Source: CAZCVI01 sp964502145 | Lineage (GTDB): Bacteria > Acidobacteriota > Aminicenantia > UBA2199 | Reading direction: 5' to 3' | Assembly: GCA_964502145.1 (NCBI GenBank) | Contig: CAZCVI010000006.1 | Coordinates: 124,001-188,000 of the forward strand | DNA length: 64,000 nucleotides | Shown: positions 44,668 to 58,400 of the stretch, piece by piece | How positions within the stretch are numbered: position 1 is the first letter of the stretch | How the letters are laid out: every line of letters begins with the position of its first letter | Position numbers and translations under genes: made by a program | Notes under the pieces: model-generated | The model's input: the letters and a program-made list of their open reading frames with translations, nothing else | Told to the model about the DNA's origin: nothing | Databases searched by the model: none

Positions 44668-46420
44668 ATGCTAATCAATAAATTTGTAGAACAAGTATCA
44701 CAAACCCCCCAGGCCATTGCCATAAAAACGCCGCAGCAAGAGTTCACCTATGAAGCGCTCAACCGCTATGCCACTCTTATCACCCATGCCATTCTAAATA
44801 CCTCTTCCACTCTCCCTCCCAACGGCACTGTTGGGCTCCTTTTTAATCATGGTGCCCCCATGATTGCCGCATTATTAGGCGTGCTTAAAGCTGGTATGGT
44901 TTATGTTCCTCTCGCTCCCGATTATCCCCTTCAGCGACTCACTTATATGGTCACCGATGCCCAGATATCATGTTTGCTCACCGATGCCGCCAATGAAACC
45001 ATTGCTATCACGCTAGCCCAAGAAAATAATATCCCTTACCTTAATATAGACGCAATCAAAACTGAAACCCTTCCTGTTGAAATAACCGAAATACCCACTA
45101 ATCCTCTCGCCTATATTATTTATACTTCTGGTTCCACCGGACATCCCAAGGGCGTGTTGCAAACCCAGGAGAATGTTTATTATTATGTTCGCAATTGGAT
45201 TCGTATCTTTTCAATTATCCCATCAGATCGCCTGACATTAATCTCCTCTTTCTCCCATGATGGAGCACAGCAAGATATTTATGCTGCCCTGCTCACCGGT
45301 GCCACCCTGTATCCCTTCAGTCTCAAACGGGATCAAAATGCCGGTTCCATCGAGTTGTCTCAATTCCTCATCCATGAACAGATCACCCTCTGGCACTCCG
45401 TTCCTTCCTTGTACCATTATTTTGCCAACACTCTGACTGGCAATGAACACTTCCCATTGCTCCGTTTTATTATCCTCGGCGGTGAACCTGTATTGACCCA
45501 TCATGTTTTTTTGTTTCAGAAGTATTTCCCCCATTCCTCCCTCGCCAATGTTTACGGCCAAACCGAATCCTCGGTCAGCTCCATCTGGTTGGCACGTCCC
45601 GACACTCCCGTGGATAAAATTACTATTGGCACCCCATTGGATCGAACCACCATCTTTCTGATCAATACCCTCGGTAAAGAAGCCGAACCTCTGGAAACGG
45701 GTGAGATTGTCGTGGCTTCTCCCCATGTTTCGCCCGGGTATTGGCACGATGAGAACGCTTCTGAAAAGGTATTCACCCACGACCCAAAATTCGGGACTCT
45801 TTATTGGACCGGAGACCTCGGCTGTTTGTTATTAAATGGTCAGATTGAGTTTCTCGGACGACGCGATTCACAGATAAAAATCCGTGGCTATCGTATTGAA
45901 CTACGGGAAATCGAATCCCTGTTGTTACAACATAAAGCCATCCAAGAAGCTGCGGTCACCGCCCGAAAAGATGCCGCTGGAGACTGGTTCATCGTTGCAT
46001 ATCTGATCACAAAACCAACCGTCCAGATCACTGTCCACCAGTGGCGGGAATATGTTGGTAACAGCTTACCTGATTATATGATCCCTTCCTATTTTGTTCC
46101 CATGGAACGGTTTCCTCTGACCACCAGCAATAAAATTGACCGTAAAGCTCTGCCGGACCCTGAGATCGGCAATCTCCCAGATTATATTCCACCCACTACA
46201 GACACTCAACTTGCCTTGACCCGCATCTGGGCCGAAGTACTGACACTTCCCGCTGATAAAATTGGCATCCATACCAATTTCTTTGAACTGGGCGGCCACT
46301 CTTTAAAAGCTGTTGCTCTAACCTTAAAAATTCACAAGCAGTTTAATGCTAAAGTTCCCTTGGAAGAGGTCTTTAAACGTGTCACCATCCAAGAACAGGC
46401 CCTCTATATTGAGACAGCGA
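44668..46420 (+). other. NRPS module 9, A-T part
   Basis: The A domain has unusual features: SHDGAQQD where most have FD, and ELREIE in a8 where glycine is usual. a3 (TSGSTGHPKG) and the a10 lysine are present. Carrier Ser545. The substrate cannot be predicted from the published codes I know. Confidence 0.82.
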
Positions 46421-49400
46421 ACAAAGAACTCTTTCTATCCGTTGCACCCGCTGAAAAAAGGAGTTTTTATCCTCTCTCTGCCGCGCAGAAACGCCTCTAC
46501 TTTCTCCAGAACATGGAAGAAACCAGCACTGGCTACAACATGCCACGAGTTATGCAATTGGAAGGGGAGGTCCATATAGATCGACTGCAAGATACCTTTA
46601 ACATGTTGATAAAGCGGCATGACGTCTTTCGCACTTCCTTTTTTATGTATCAGGAAACACCTGTGCAACGTGTAGAGGACCACGTCGAATGGGCCATTGT
46701 ATATCAAGATATCGCCACTGAGTCTATAGATAAATCTATCAACGCCTTTATCCGTCCCTTTGACCTCTCTCATGCCCCCCTGTTACGGGTAGTCTTATTG
46801 CGCTTGGCCGAAGATGCCCATCTTTTTTTGGTGGACATGCATCATATTATCTCTGATGGCACATCTATGGGTTTGTTGATCAAGGAGTTCATGGTACTGT
46901 ATGAAGCCCGGCCATTACCCGATCTGCAACTCCATTATCAGGATTATGCCGTGTGGGAAAATCAGCGCCAAGCAGAGATTACCCAACAGCAAGCTTACTG
47001 GTTAACCCAGTTTGCCGATGAGATTCCCGTGTTAGAATTACCCCTTGATTATCCCCGCCCCCTGTTGCAACAATTTGCTGGGAATAGCCTTCATTTTATC
47101 GTGGACACGCCATCTACCAATGCTTTAAATACCCTGGCTTTGCAGCAGGGCAGTACATTGTATGTGGTTTTGTTGGCCCTTTACAATGTATTCCTTGCGA
47201 AAATCTGTAACCAGGATATTATTGCCATTGGCACTCCTACTGCTGGACGGCGACATGTGGATCTGGAAAAAGTCATCGGTATGTTTGTCAATACCCTCGT
47301 GCTCAAGAACAATCCAGCAGACTCCAAGAGTCTTACCTTCTTTTTGGCAGAGGTTAAAAGCAATACTTTAAGCGCCTTTGCCAACCAGGACTACCAGTAT
47401 GATGCCCTGGTGGAGACTGTTGTAAAAACAAGGGACACCAGTCGCAACCCGCTCTTTGATACCATGTTCACGCTGCAAAACCAGGAGATACCGGCCATAG
47501 AAAACCCTGCTTTAAAGTTAACTTATTACCCGTACCAGCGTCAGACCACCCAGTTTGATTTAACCCTGATCTGCGTTGAAGGGACCAACCAGCTTGGTTT
47601 CACTTTTGAATACAGCACTGCTTTATTTAAGGAAGAAACCATCCAGCGTTTCAGCCACTATTTCCAAAAGGCGATCTCCAGCTTGTTGGCCAACTCAGAC
47701 GAGACCATATCAGGTATCGAAATCATTTCCTTGGCTGAGAAAGAGCAGGTATTATTTATTTTCAACCACACCGAGGCTGCTTATCCCAGCGAAAAAACCA
47801 TCCACCACTTATTCACCCAGCAGGCAGACCGAACTCCCAACCATATTGCCCTCATCGGTGAAACAAATAGGGAAAACCAATTAACCTACTCCCAATTAAA
47901 TAAGAATTCAAATCAATTGGCAAATGTTTTAATAGGTCAAGGCATTTTACCCGGTTCTATTGTCGCCATCATGGTGGAACGTTCTATTGAAATGGTAATC
48001 GGAATACTATCCATATTAAAATCCGGTGCCGCTTATCTACCCATTGACCCCCAATGCCCCGAAGATCGCAAACAATTCATGTTAACTGACAGCGCTGCCA
48101 CACTCCTACTCACCAAGCCATTCATCCAAGAATCCACTCCCATTACTCACGTAACTCCCATTATTCCCATTACTCCCATAACTCCCATAACTCCCACAAA
48201 TCCAGCTTACATCATTTATACTTCAGGCACTACCGGCAAGCCCAAGGGCGTCATAATCAGCCATCAATCAGTAGTGAACCGCATGCAATTTGTCAAGGAT
48301 ACCTATCACCTCGACGCCCATGATGTGGTCTTGCAGAAAACCTCTTTTACCTTTGATGTCTCTGTCTGCGAGTTGTTTCGTTGGATTCTTCCCGGTGCAA
48401 CATTGTGTTTACTGCCCACTGCGGGCGAAAATCAACCAGAGATCATTCTTGACACCATTGTAAAAAATAAAGTCACTACCATTGATTTTGTCCCTTCTGC
48501 TTTAAAAGTGTTTTTGGAACTCCTGACCACGGCTCAAGCCATCCACACCTGTTTTTCCTTGCGGTGGGTATTTATCGGGGCCGAAGTTGTCCGGCCCGAG
48601 TTGGTAGACATGTTTTATACGCTGATGGACCCATTAGCGGTTCAATTGATCAATGCTTATGGTCCCACCGAGGCGACCGTGGATGTCACCGCTTATTTTT
48701 GTTCCCCCCATGCTTCAGTTGACAATGTTCCCATAGGAAAACCCATGGCCAATACACGGGTGTTCATCTTGAATCGGGCCCAAGTGATGCAACCCATTGG
48801 AATCCCTGGTGAATTATGTATTGCCGGGGATTGTTTGGCTCTGGGTTATTTGAATCATCCTGAACTCACTGCCAATTCCTTTGAGGGAATGTCCACTACC
48901 CTGGAAAAAGTATACCATACGGGTGATTCAGCCCGTTGGATGATGGATGGCAATATTCAATTCCTTGGGCGTATGGATCATCAGGTGAAAATACGCGGTT
49001 TCCGCATCGAAATAGGGGAGATTGAAAATCGATTACTCACACATCCACAAATCAAAGAGGCTGTGGTGTTAGCTCGTACCGACGACGCTGGTGATATTAC
49101 CCTTGTGGCCTATTTCGTGACCCAACATTCTTTGACTGACACACAATTGCGCGCTTATTTGGGACACTATCTCCCAGATTATATGATCCCCGCTGTCTTT
49201 GTTCCTTTGGAAACGATTCCCCTGACCCCCAGTGGCAAAGTCGATCGCCGTGCTCTGCCCGTGCCGGAAACAAAAGCATCCGGTGTTTATATCGCCCCAC
49301 GCGATGATATCGAAGAGCAGTTGGTTCTTATATGGTGCCATATATTAAACCGGGATCCCCTTCTTAACCCGATTGGTATTGATGATAATTTCTTCCATCT

Positions 49401-52400
49401 GGGTGGTCACTCATTAAAAGCCACTGCCCTCACATTTAGGATTCACAAGGCACTCCACGTTAAAATACCATTGGCCGAAGTATTTAAAAACCCCACCATC
49501 CGAGGTTTTGCCCAATATATCAAGCATGCCGGAGGCGAACAATTTAACCCCATTGAACCGGTTGAAAAGAAAGAGTATTACCCTGTCTCCTCCCCGCAGA
49601 AACGATTGTATTTTCTACAACGATTCGACGAAACCAGTACAGCCTACAATCTCCCGCAAATGATAAAACTGGCTGGAACTAGTGAACCAGATAAAATTGC
49701 CGCTACCTTTACCAGTCTCATAGAACGGCATGAAAGTTTAAGAACCTCTTTTTTTATGCTACACAAGGAACCCATGCAGCGTGTTCACGATGTTGTTTCT
49801 TTTACCATGCCTAAACATCGTGCCCCTGTTCAAGAGTTTGTCCGACCCTTTGATCTTGCGCTGGCCCCCTTGTTGCGGGTTGAATGGGTATACAGTACTG
49901 ACCATGAATCATTTTTAATGGTAGATATCCATCATATTATTGCTGATGGGACCTCTATGGGGCTATTGTTTAAAGAGTTTATGGATTTGTATGAAGCTCG
50001 GCATCTCGTTGCACTCCAACTCCATTACAAGGATTACGCAGAATGGGAACATGCCCGGCACAACCCTCTCGGCCAACAAGAAGCCTATTGGTTGGCAGAG
50101 TTTAAAGATGAAATTCCCCTCTTGGATTTACCCTTGGATTATCCGCGTCCCAAGATCAAGAGTTTTGCTGGCAGTGTTCTTCAATTCAACTTGGACAGCA
50201 CACACACCCATGCTTTAAACCAGTTGGCCTTGCAGCAGGGGCTCACCTTATTCATGGTTTTATTGGCTATATATAATATCTTTTTAGCCAAGATTTGCAA
50301 TCAAGAAATGATCTTGGTAGGAACCCCAACCGCAGGTCGTTCTCATGCTGATCTGGAACACATTATCGGCATGTTCATTAATACGCTTGTCCTGAAAAAC
50401 AAACCCACCCGTTCAAAAAGTCTTTTGTCTTTTTGTTCAGAGGTTAAAACCAATACATTAGTCGCCTTTGCCAATCAGGATTTTCAGTATGAAGAATTGG
50501 TGGAGAAAGTGATGCAGTACAGGGATGTCAGTCGCACCCCTCTCTTTGATACCATGTTTGTTCTGCAAAATGCCGATATTCCTACTATAGAAAATTCTGT
50601 TTTAAAACTCGAACCTCTTTCCATTCAACAACACACCTCCAAATTTGATTTGACCCTGGTATGTATTGAGGTGGGGCAGCAGCTCTCGTGTATCTTTGAA
50701 TATAGCACCGCGATATTTAAACCAGAGACCATCCACAGGTTTTCCAACTATTTCCACCATGTCGTATCTTCCCTGTTGGCCAATCCAAAAGGTTTTATTG
50801 CAGACATTGAACTAATTTCCAGTGAAGAGAAGCACCGTATTTTATTTCAGTTCAATGCCGCTTCTCTTGGCTACCCCGAGCAAAAAACCATTCATCAATT
50901 ATTCGCAGAACAATCCGAACGAACCCCGGATCACATTGCCATTATCGGGCCAAAAAATGGAGCTTGCCAATTAACCTACCATGAATTAAATCAAAAATCC
51001 AATCAATTGGCCCATCTATTAATAGAAAAGGGCATTTGTCCCGATACCATCGTTGCCATCATGGCAAATCGTTCCATTGAAATGATCATCGGTATCTTAG
51101 GCATTTTAATATCTGGTGCTGCCTATCTTCCCATTGACCCTAACTACCCTGAAGATCGTAAACAATTCATGCTAACAGACAGCGCCGCCACTATTCTACT
51201 CACCACACAATTCATCCAAGAAGCCATTCCCATAACTCCCATAACTCCCATTCCTCTCATAACTCCCACAAATCTTGCTTACATCATTTACACTTCCGGT
51301 TCCACTGGCAAACCCAAAGGCGTTATGGTAGAGCATTGCAGTATATTTAATACCATATATTATCGGATGCAAGAATATAAAATGCGACCCCATCATCGTG
51401 CCTTGCAATTGTTTTCTTTTGTTTTTGATGGCTTTCTAACCTCTTTCTTTACTCCCGTGGTTTCCGGCGCATCTGTTGTCTTATTGAGTGAAGATGAAGT
51501 AAAAGATATGGCATGTATTGCCGAAATCATTCTGACCAAGGATATCACACATTTTATTTGTGTACCTTCATTATACCGCTGGTTATTGGAAACCGCCACC
51601 GCAAATGAATTATCCTGCTTAAAGGTAGTCACCCTCGCCGGTGAGCAGGTTCAACCCGATCTCGTGGAAAAAAGCAAGCAACTCTTTCCTTTACTGGAGC
51701 TTGTCAACGAATACGGACCCACAGAAAGTAGCGTTCTCACCTCCATTCATCGGAACATCCAACCCGATACCGTAATTTCTATTGGTAAACCCATTGTCAA
51801 CACCAAAATATTTATAATGGATAAAGACAATCATTTCCTTCCCATCGGAATACCCGGTCAATTGATCATATCCGGTTCCGGTTTAGCCCGCGGTTATTTA
51901 AACAACCCCCAACTCACCCACCACAGTTTCTTTTCTCTATCCACATCGTCCACAAAATTCTATCAAACCGGTGATCTTGCCCGTTGGCTCCCAGACGGAC
52001 GCATCCAATTCCTTGGCAGGATGGATCAACAAGTAAAAATCCGTGGTTTTCGCATTGAGCCCGGTGAAATCGAAAATCTGCTCTTAAAACATAACCAAAT
52101 CAGAGATGTGGTTGTTGTTGTTACCGGCGAAGAAATCAGCGATAAAAGTCTTGTCGCTTATTTTGTGGCAGACACAGAGTTTTCCGGTACTGAATTAAGC
52201 GACTATTTATTATTAAGTCTGCCTGATTATATGATACCACTTTATTTTGTGCCCGTGGAAAAAATCCCCCGTACTCTCTCTGGAAAAATCGATCAACGGG
52301 CATTACCTGGACCAGAAGCCCACATCACTGACTGTTATATTGCCCCCCGCAATGAAATAGAAAAGAATTTGCTTGACATATGGTACGATATCTTAAGTAA

Positions 52401-55400
52401 GAACCCAATGGAGAACCCTATCGGCATGAATGATAATTTTTTCTTATTGGGTGGGCACTCCTTAAAAGCAACCTATCTCGCTTCCAGAATCCACAAGGCA
52501 TTTGCTGTAAAAATACCTTTGGCGGAGATATTTAATAAACCTACTATCAGTGGTATTGCCCAGTACATTGCCTCTGCTGCGGGGGAAAAGTACACCGGGA
52601 TCAAACCCGTGGAGCAAAAGGAATATTATCCCCTCTCATCCGCGCAGAAACGGCTATTTTTCCTTCAACAAATGGATAAAAACGCCACCGTGTACAATAT
52701 CTCTTCAGCCTGGAACCTGGAAGGGGTCATTGATAAACCCAATTTCGAAAAATGTTTAGCCCAATTGATTCATAGACATCAGAGTTTTCGCACCGGGTTT
52801 GAAATTATCAATGATGAACCTGTGCAACGGATTTTTGACCCAGTGGTTTTTGAAATCCAATATTATCAATCTGCCCATGCTCCATTCATTCGTCCTTTTG
52901 ATTTATCACAAGCCCCATTGTTGCGTATCGGTTTGGAAAAAATAGCCGAAGAGAAACATATATTGTGGGTTGACATGCACCACATTATCTCCGATGGTGA
53001 ATCCATGGGAATACTGGTCCAAGAATTTGCCTCCTTTTTTGCAGGCACCCAATTACCGCCATTAAGTCTTCAATACAAGGACTATGCCGCATGGCAGAGC
53101 GCTCAAAAAACGAGTCAAACTCTTTGGGAACAAGAAACCTTTTGGTTAGAGGAGTTTGCCGAAGAATTTCCCCTGTTGGATTTACCTACCGATTTTGTCA
53201 GACCTACTGTGCAGAGTTTTGCTGGCGATGATCTCCCTTTTGAGATAGACCTCAAGATCGTCGATTCCTTAAAGGCTATGGCATCCCAAGTCGAAGCCAC
53301 ACCGTATATCGTGTTGTTGGCATGTTATACTATTTTCTTGGCAAAAATAAGCAACCAGGAAGACATTGTTGTGGGCACTCCTACTGCGGGCCGCAGGCAT
53401 GCGGATCTGGAAAATATTATTGGCATGTTTGTTAATACACTGGCAATCAGGAACTATCCTGTAGCGGAGAAACGATTTATAGATTTTCTGCAAGAAGTCC
53501 GGGAACGGACATTAAACGCTTTTGACAACCAGGATTACCAATACGAGGATCTCGTAGAAAAGGTGACGACCACACGGGACCTCAGCCGGAACCCACTGTT
53601 TGATACTATGTTTGTGTTGCAGAATATGAACATCCAAAATATAGAAACCCCCGGTTTAAAATTCATTCCGTGGTCCCAGGAAAACAAAACAGCCAAATTT
53701 GATTTGACATTAACTGCCATCGAAGTAGGGGAGACCATGGCGTTTAATTTCCAGTACAGTACCCAATTATTTACCAGGGAAACCATCCAGCGCTTAATTA
53801 CTTATTTTATCAGCACTCTCTCGGCTATAGTAAACAATAGAGAAACCACATTATCCAATATACAAATAATTTCCAGTGAAGAAAAACAGCGTATATTATA
53901 TGATTTCAATAATACTGTTGTCAAATACCCTGCCAACAAAACCATTCACCAATTATTCACCGAACAATGCGAACGTACCCCCGCTCACATTGCCATCATC
54001 GGGTCAAAAAACATCGAGTGCCAATTAACCTACACTGAATTAAATAAAAAATCCGATCAATTGGCCCATATATTAATAGAAAAAGGTGTTTTACCCGACA
54101 CCATCGTTGCCATCATGGTAGAACGTTCCATCGAAATGATCATCGGCATCTTGGGAATATTAAAATCCGGTGGCGCTTATCTTCCTATCGCTCCCGATTA
54201 CCCCGAAGATCGAAAACAATTTATGTTATCTGACAGTGCCGCCTCAATTCTACTCACCCAACAATTCATCCAAGAATCCACTCCCCTTACTCCCATAACT
54301 CCTGTTACTCACGTAACTCCCATAACTCCTGTTACTCACATAACTCCCACAAATCTCGCCTACATTATTTATACTTCCGGTTCCACCGGACGCCCCAAGG
54401 GCGTGATGGTTACCCATCAAAATGTTGTTCGGCTTGTCAAAAACACCAACTATATAGAATTCGTTCCCGGTGATTGTTTATTGCAAACTGGTGCCTTGGA
54501 ATTTGATGCCTCTACTTTCGAGATCTGGGGCGTATTATTAAATGGTTTAAAATTACTCATCGTGGACAAGGAAACCCTGCTCACTACTGAAAAGCTAAAA
54601 GTGTCCATTCAGAAAAATGATGTTTGCACCATGTGGATGACCGCCCCCCTATTTAACCAGATATTGCAAGCAGATAGTAGTGTTTTTGTTGGATTAAAGA
54701 ATTTGTTAGTCGGAGGCGATGTGCTTTCACCCTCTCATATCTCGCGGTTACGTAGCCAGTACTCCCATTTGAATGTGATCAATGGTTATGGTCCCACCGA
54801 GAACACCACGTTCTCCACCACCTTTTTGATTCAACGGGAATATAACCTTAATATTCCAATAGGGAAACCCATTAGCAATTCCACCGTGTATATCTTGGAT
54901 AAAACCAATCATTTATCGCCCATTGGTCTGCCCGGTGAACTCGTGGTGGGTGGTGATGGTCTTGCCAGGGGTTATTTAAATAATCCGCAACTAACCCATG
55001 ACAAATTTCTTTCCCTGTCCATACCATCCTATATAATCTACAAAACCGGTGATTTGGCCCGCTGGTTACCCGATGGTAATATTGAATTCCTCGGTAGAAT
55101 CGATCAGCAAGTTAAAATAAGGGGCTTTCGTATTGAATTGGGTGAAATTGAAAACCAATTGGCAAAACATCCGCAAATAAAAAATTCAGTGGTCATCGCC
55201 CACACCGATGAAAGCGGAGACAAAAACCTGGCCGCTTATTTTGTCGCCGATACTCCCCTCACCCATACCCAATTGCGCGCTTATTTATTAAAGAATTTAC
55301 CCGCCCATATGATCCCCTCTTCTTTCACCCGCTTGGATCAAATCCCACTCACCCCCTCTGGCAAGGTTAACCCAAGAGCCTTGCCCAAACCTAAAATATT

Positions 55401-58400
55401 AAACCACACCCACACCTATCACCCCCCCGATGATACTATTCAGCAAACCCTCGTGGACATCTGGGCGAACATCCTTAAAATAGCCCCGCATAAAATTGGC
55501 ATAGAGGATAATTTTTTTGAATTGGGCGGGCATTCATTAAGAGCCACCGTCATGATCTCCAAGGTTCACCAGAGTTTTAACGTTGAGATGCCCCTTGAAC
55601 ATTTCTTTAAGAATCCACGCATCAGCCATATGTCCGTTTATTTGCAGAATGCCCAGAAAAGTTCTTTTGCAGATATAAACCCCGTCGAATTAATGGAATA
55701 TTACCCCCAATCTTCCGCGCAAAAACGACTCTTCTTTTTAGAACACTTTGAAAACATCGGCGCCACCTATAATATGCCCATGACTATTATTCTCCAAGAA
55801 AAAATAGATAAAAAGAAATTGGAATCCACCATAAACGCGTTGATTGTCCGTCACGAAACACTCAGAACCTCCTTTTTCTTATTGGGCAACCAGGCCGTTC
55901 AGAAAGTGTATCCAACCCTAAATTTTAAACTCGAAGAAGTGCCCGCCGATGCTAAGCCCGTAGCAGAAATAGTAAATGAATTTATACGCCCCTTCGATTT
56001 TACCCACCCCCCCTTATTGCGCGTGGGCATTGCAGAACTCCCGGAGCAAAAAATGGTGCTCCTTTTTGATATGCACCATATTGTTAGCGATGGTACATCC
56101 ATGGGCGTTTTGCTCAATGATTTTACCGCCTTATTTAAAGATCAGGAACTCCCCCCCCTTAAAGTTCAGTATAAAGATTTCTCCATATGGCAGAATAATT
56201 TGTTTCACACCCATAAAATTTTTACCCAAAAACAATATTGGCTTGATATCTATGCTGACATTGCAGGCATCCCCAAACTGGACATGCCCACCGATTATCC
56301 CCGCCCCGCTGTTTTTAACTTCCAGGGCGATAATTACTTTTTTACTCTTAGAGGAGAAGATATCGTCAGGCTCAAACAGTTTTCCCTTCGGCATAACGCC
56401 ACTACTTTTATGGTCCTGTTGGCCGTTTATAACGCGCTCCTCTTTAAATATACAGGCCAGGAGGATATCATCATTGGTTGTGATATTGCCGGTCGCCCAC
56501 ATATTGACTTACAACCTATTATCGGCATGTTTGTCAATGAACTCCCCCTGCGAAATCACCCTGAAGGACATAAATGTTTTAACGAATTTTTAAATGAAGT
56601 GAAAAAAACCAGTATCAAAGCCTTTGAAAACCAGGATTATCAGTTTGAAGAGCTCGTCGATAGCCTGAACACCCAGCGAGACCCCTCGCGAAACCCCATC
56701 TTTGATGCCCACTTTACTTGTCGAAACGAGGAAGCCACCCCACCCGTTAATGAAAGTATGGCGATGGTGCCCTATAAATTTGAAAATCCAACCGCAAAGT
56801 TCGACCTCTCTATAGACGCTTTTGAAAGAGCGTATGGACTCGATTTTCGCTTTGAATATTACACCAAAATCTTTAATAAAAACACCATTCAATCCTTGTC
56901 CCGACATTTTTTAAAGATACTCAAAGAAGTTCTTGAGAAACCCCATCTGTCATTATACCAGATCGACATGATGGAAAAAGAGGAAAAGCAACATATCCTT
57001 TTTGATTTCAACAAAACCAATAAAGAAGTCGTGCGCGATAAATGTTATACCCAGTTGTTTGAACACCAAGTCGATAAAACCCCCCACCGTATTGCCATCA
57101 GGCATAAAAATGAATCGCTTTCCTATCAAGAATTGGATAACCAAGCCAATCGTTTGGCCAATTACCTGCGTTATGAAAAAAATATCCGCCCCAATCATCT
57201 GGTGGGAATATGGATGAACCGCTCCATTTATTTCTTGATCTCCATTCTCGGTATCATGAAAGCCGGGGCCGCTTATATTCCCATCGAAACCACATTACCC
57301 GATGAACGTGTAAAGAAGATAATTAACAACGCTGAAATTGGCCTCGTCATTACAGAAGAAAAATTATCCCACCGTGCCAACCGCCTCCAGTGGGAATGTC
57401 CCACCTTCCATTCTTTCCTTATTATTGATGGCGATAATTCTTATGTTTTAGATAAGGATGAAGATATCCTTCTCAAGAGCGCCGCAGAACTCTGGAATTA
57501 TGTTGGTGAAACTGCCAGTGATGATATCACCGGGGGTGGCTGGCTCACCAGTTATACCGGTGAACCTTTCACCAGCGAAGAAATGGCCGAATATACAGAT
57601 AATACCTTGAAAAAATTAACCCCCCTGCTACACAAAGCGATGCGTGTCCTTGAGATTGGTTGCGCGTCAGGTTTAACCATGTATTCCCTTGCCCCCAAGG
57701 TCGGTTTTTATTATGGTACCGATTTGTCGCCCGCTATCATTGAGAAGAATAAACAGCGCCTTTTGGCCGGGCATTATGATAATATTACCCTTGCCGCGTT
57801 ACCCGCCCATCAAATCGATCAAATCACCCAAAAAGAGTTTGATCTTGTTATCATAAATAGTGTTATACATACCTTCCAAGGACATAACTACCTCCGTTAT
57901 GTCCTCCAAAAGGTCGTCCCTTTAATGGCAGAAAAAGCCTACCTGTTTCTCGGCGATTTGATGGACCAAGACTTAAAGCAAGACCTCATCCAGGAAATGA
58001 AAAATTTCAAACAGGCCAATCCAGAGAAAAACTATAAGACCAAGGTCAATTGGTCCCAGGAACTATTTGTTTCCCGTTCTTTCCTTGAAGACATCATGGC
58101 CGATAACCCTGTCATCAAACATGTCCAATTCTCCAATAAAATCCATACCATCCCCAACGAGTTAACCAAATTCAGATATGATGCTCTTTTAACCGTTGAT
58201 AAAAGTAGTTCCACTCCCTCCCAAGGGAATAAGAAGCATAAATATCAGGATGGCCGTAGTTTTTTAAAACAATTTGCGATCAACCGGACACCCATGCCCG
58301 CCACCCCCGATGATCTTGCTTATGTCATCTATACTTCTGGCAGTACTGGTCAGCCTAAGGGTGTTTTGATTCATCAATTGGGCATGATCAACCATTTATA

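Noticed and set aside
13455..44747. Numerous 60-140 codon frames on the opposite strand and other frames of the NRPS genes
   Set aside because: They are shadows of the giant ORFs, with no ribosome binding sites and translations that mirror conserved NRPS motifs.
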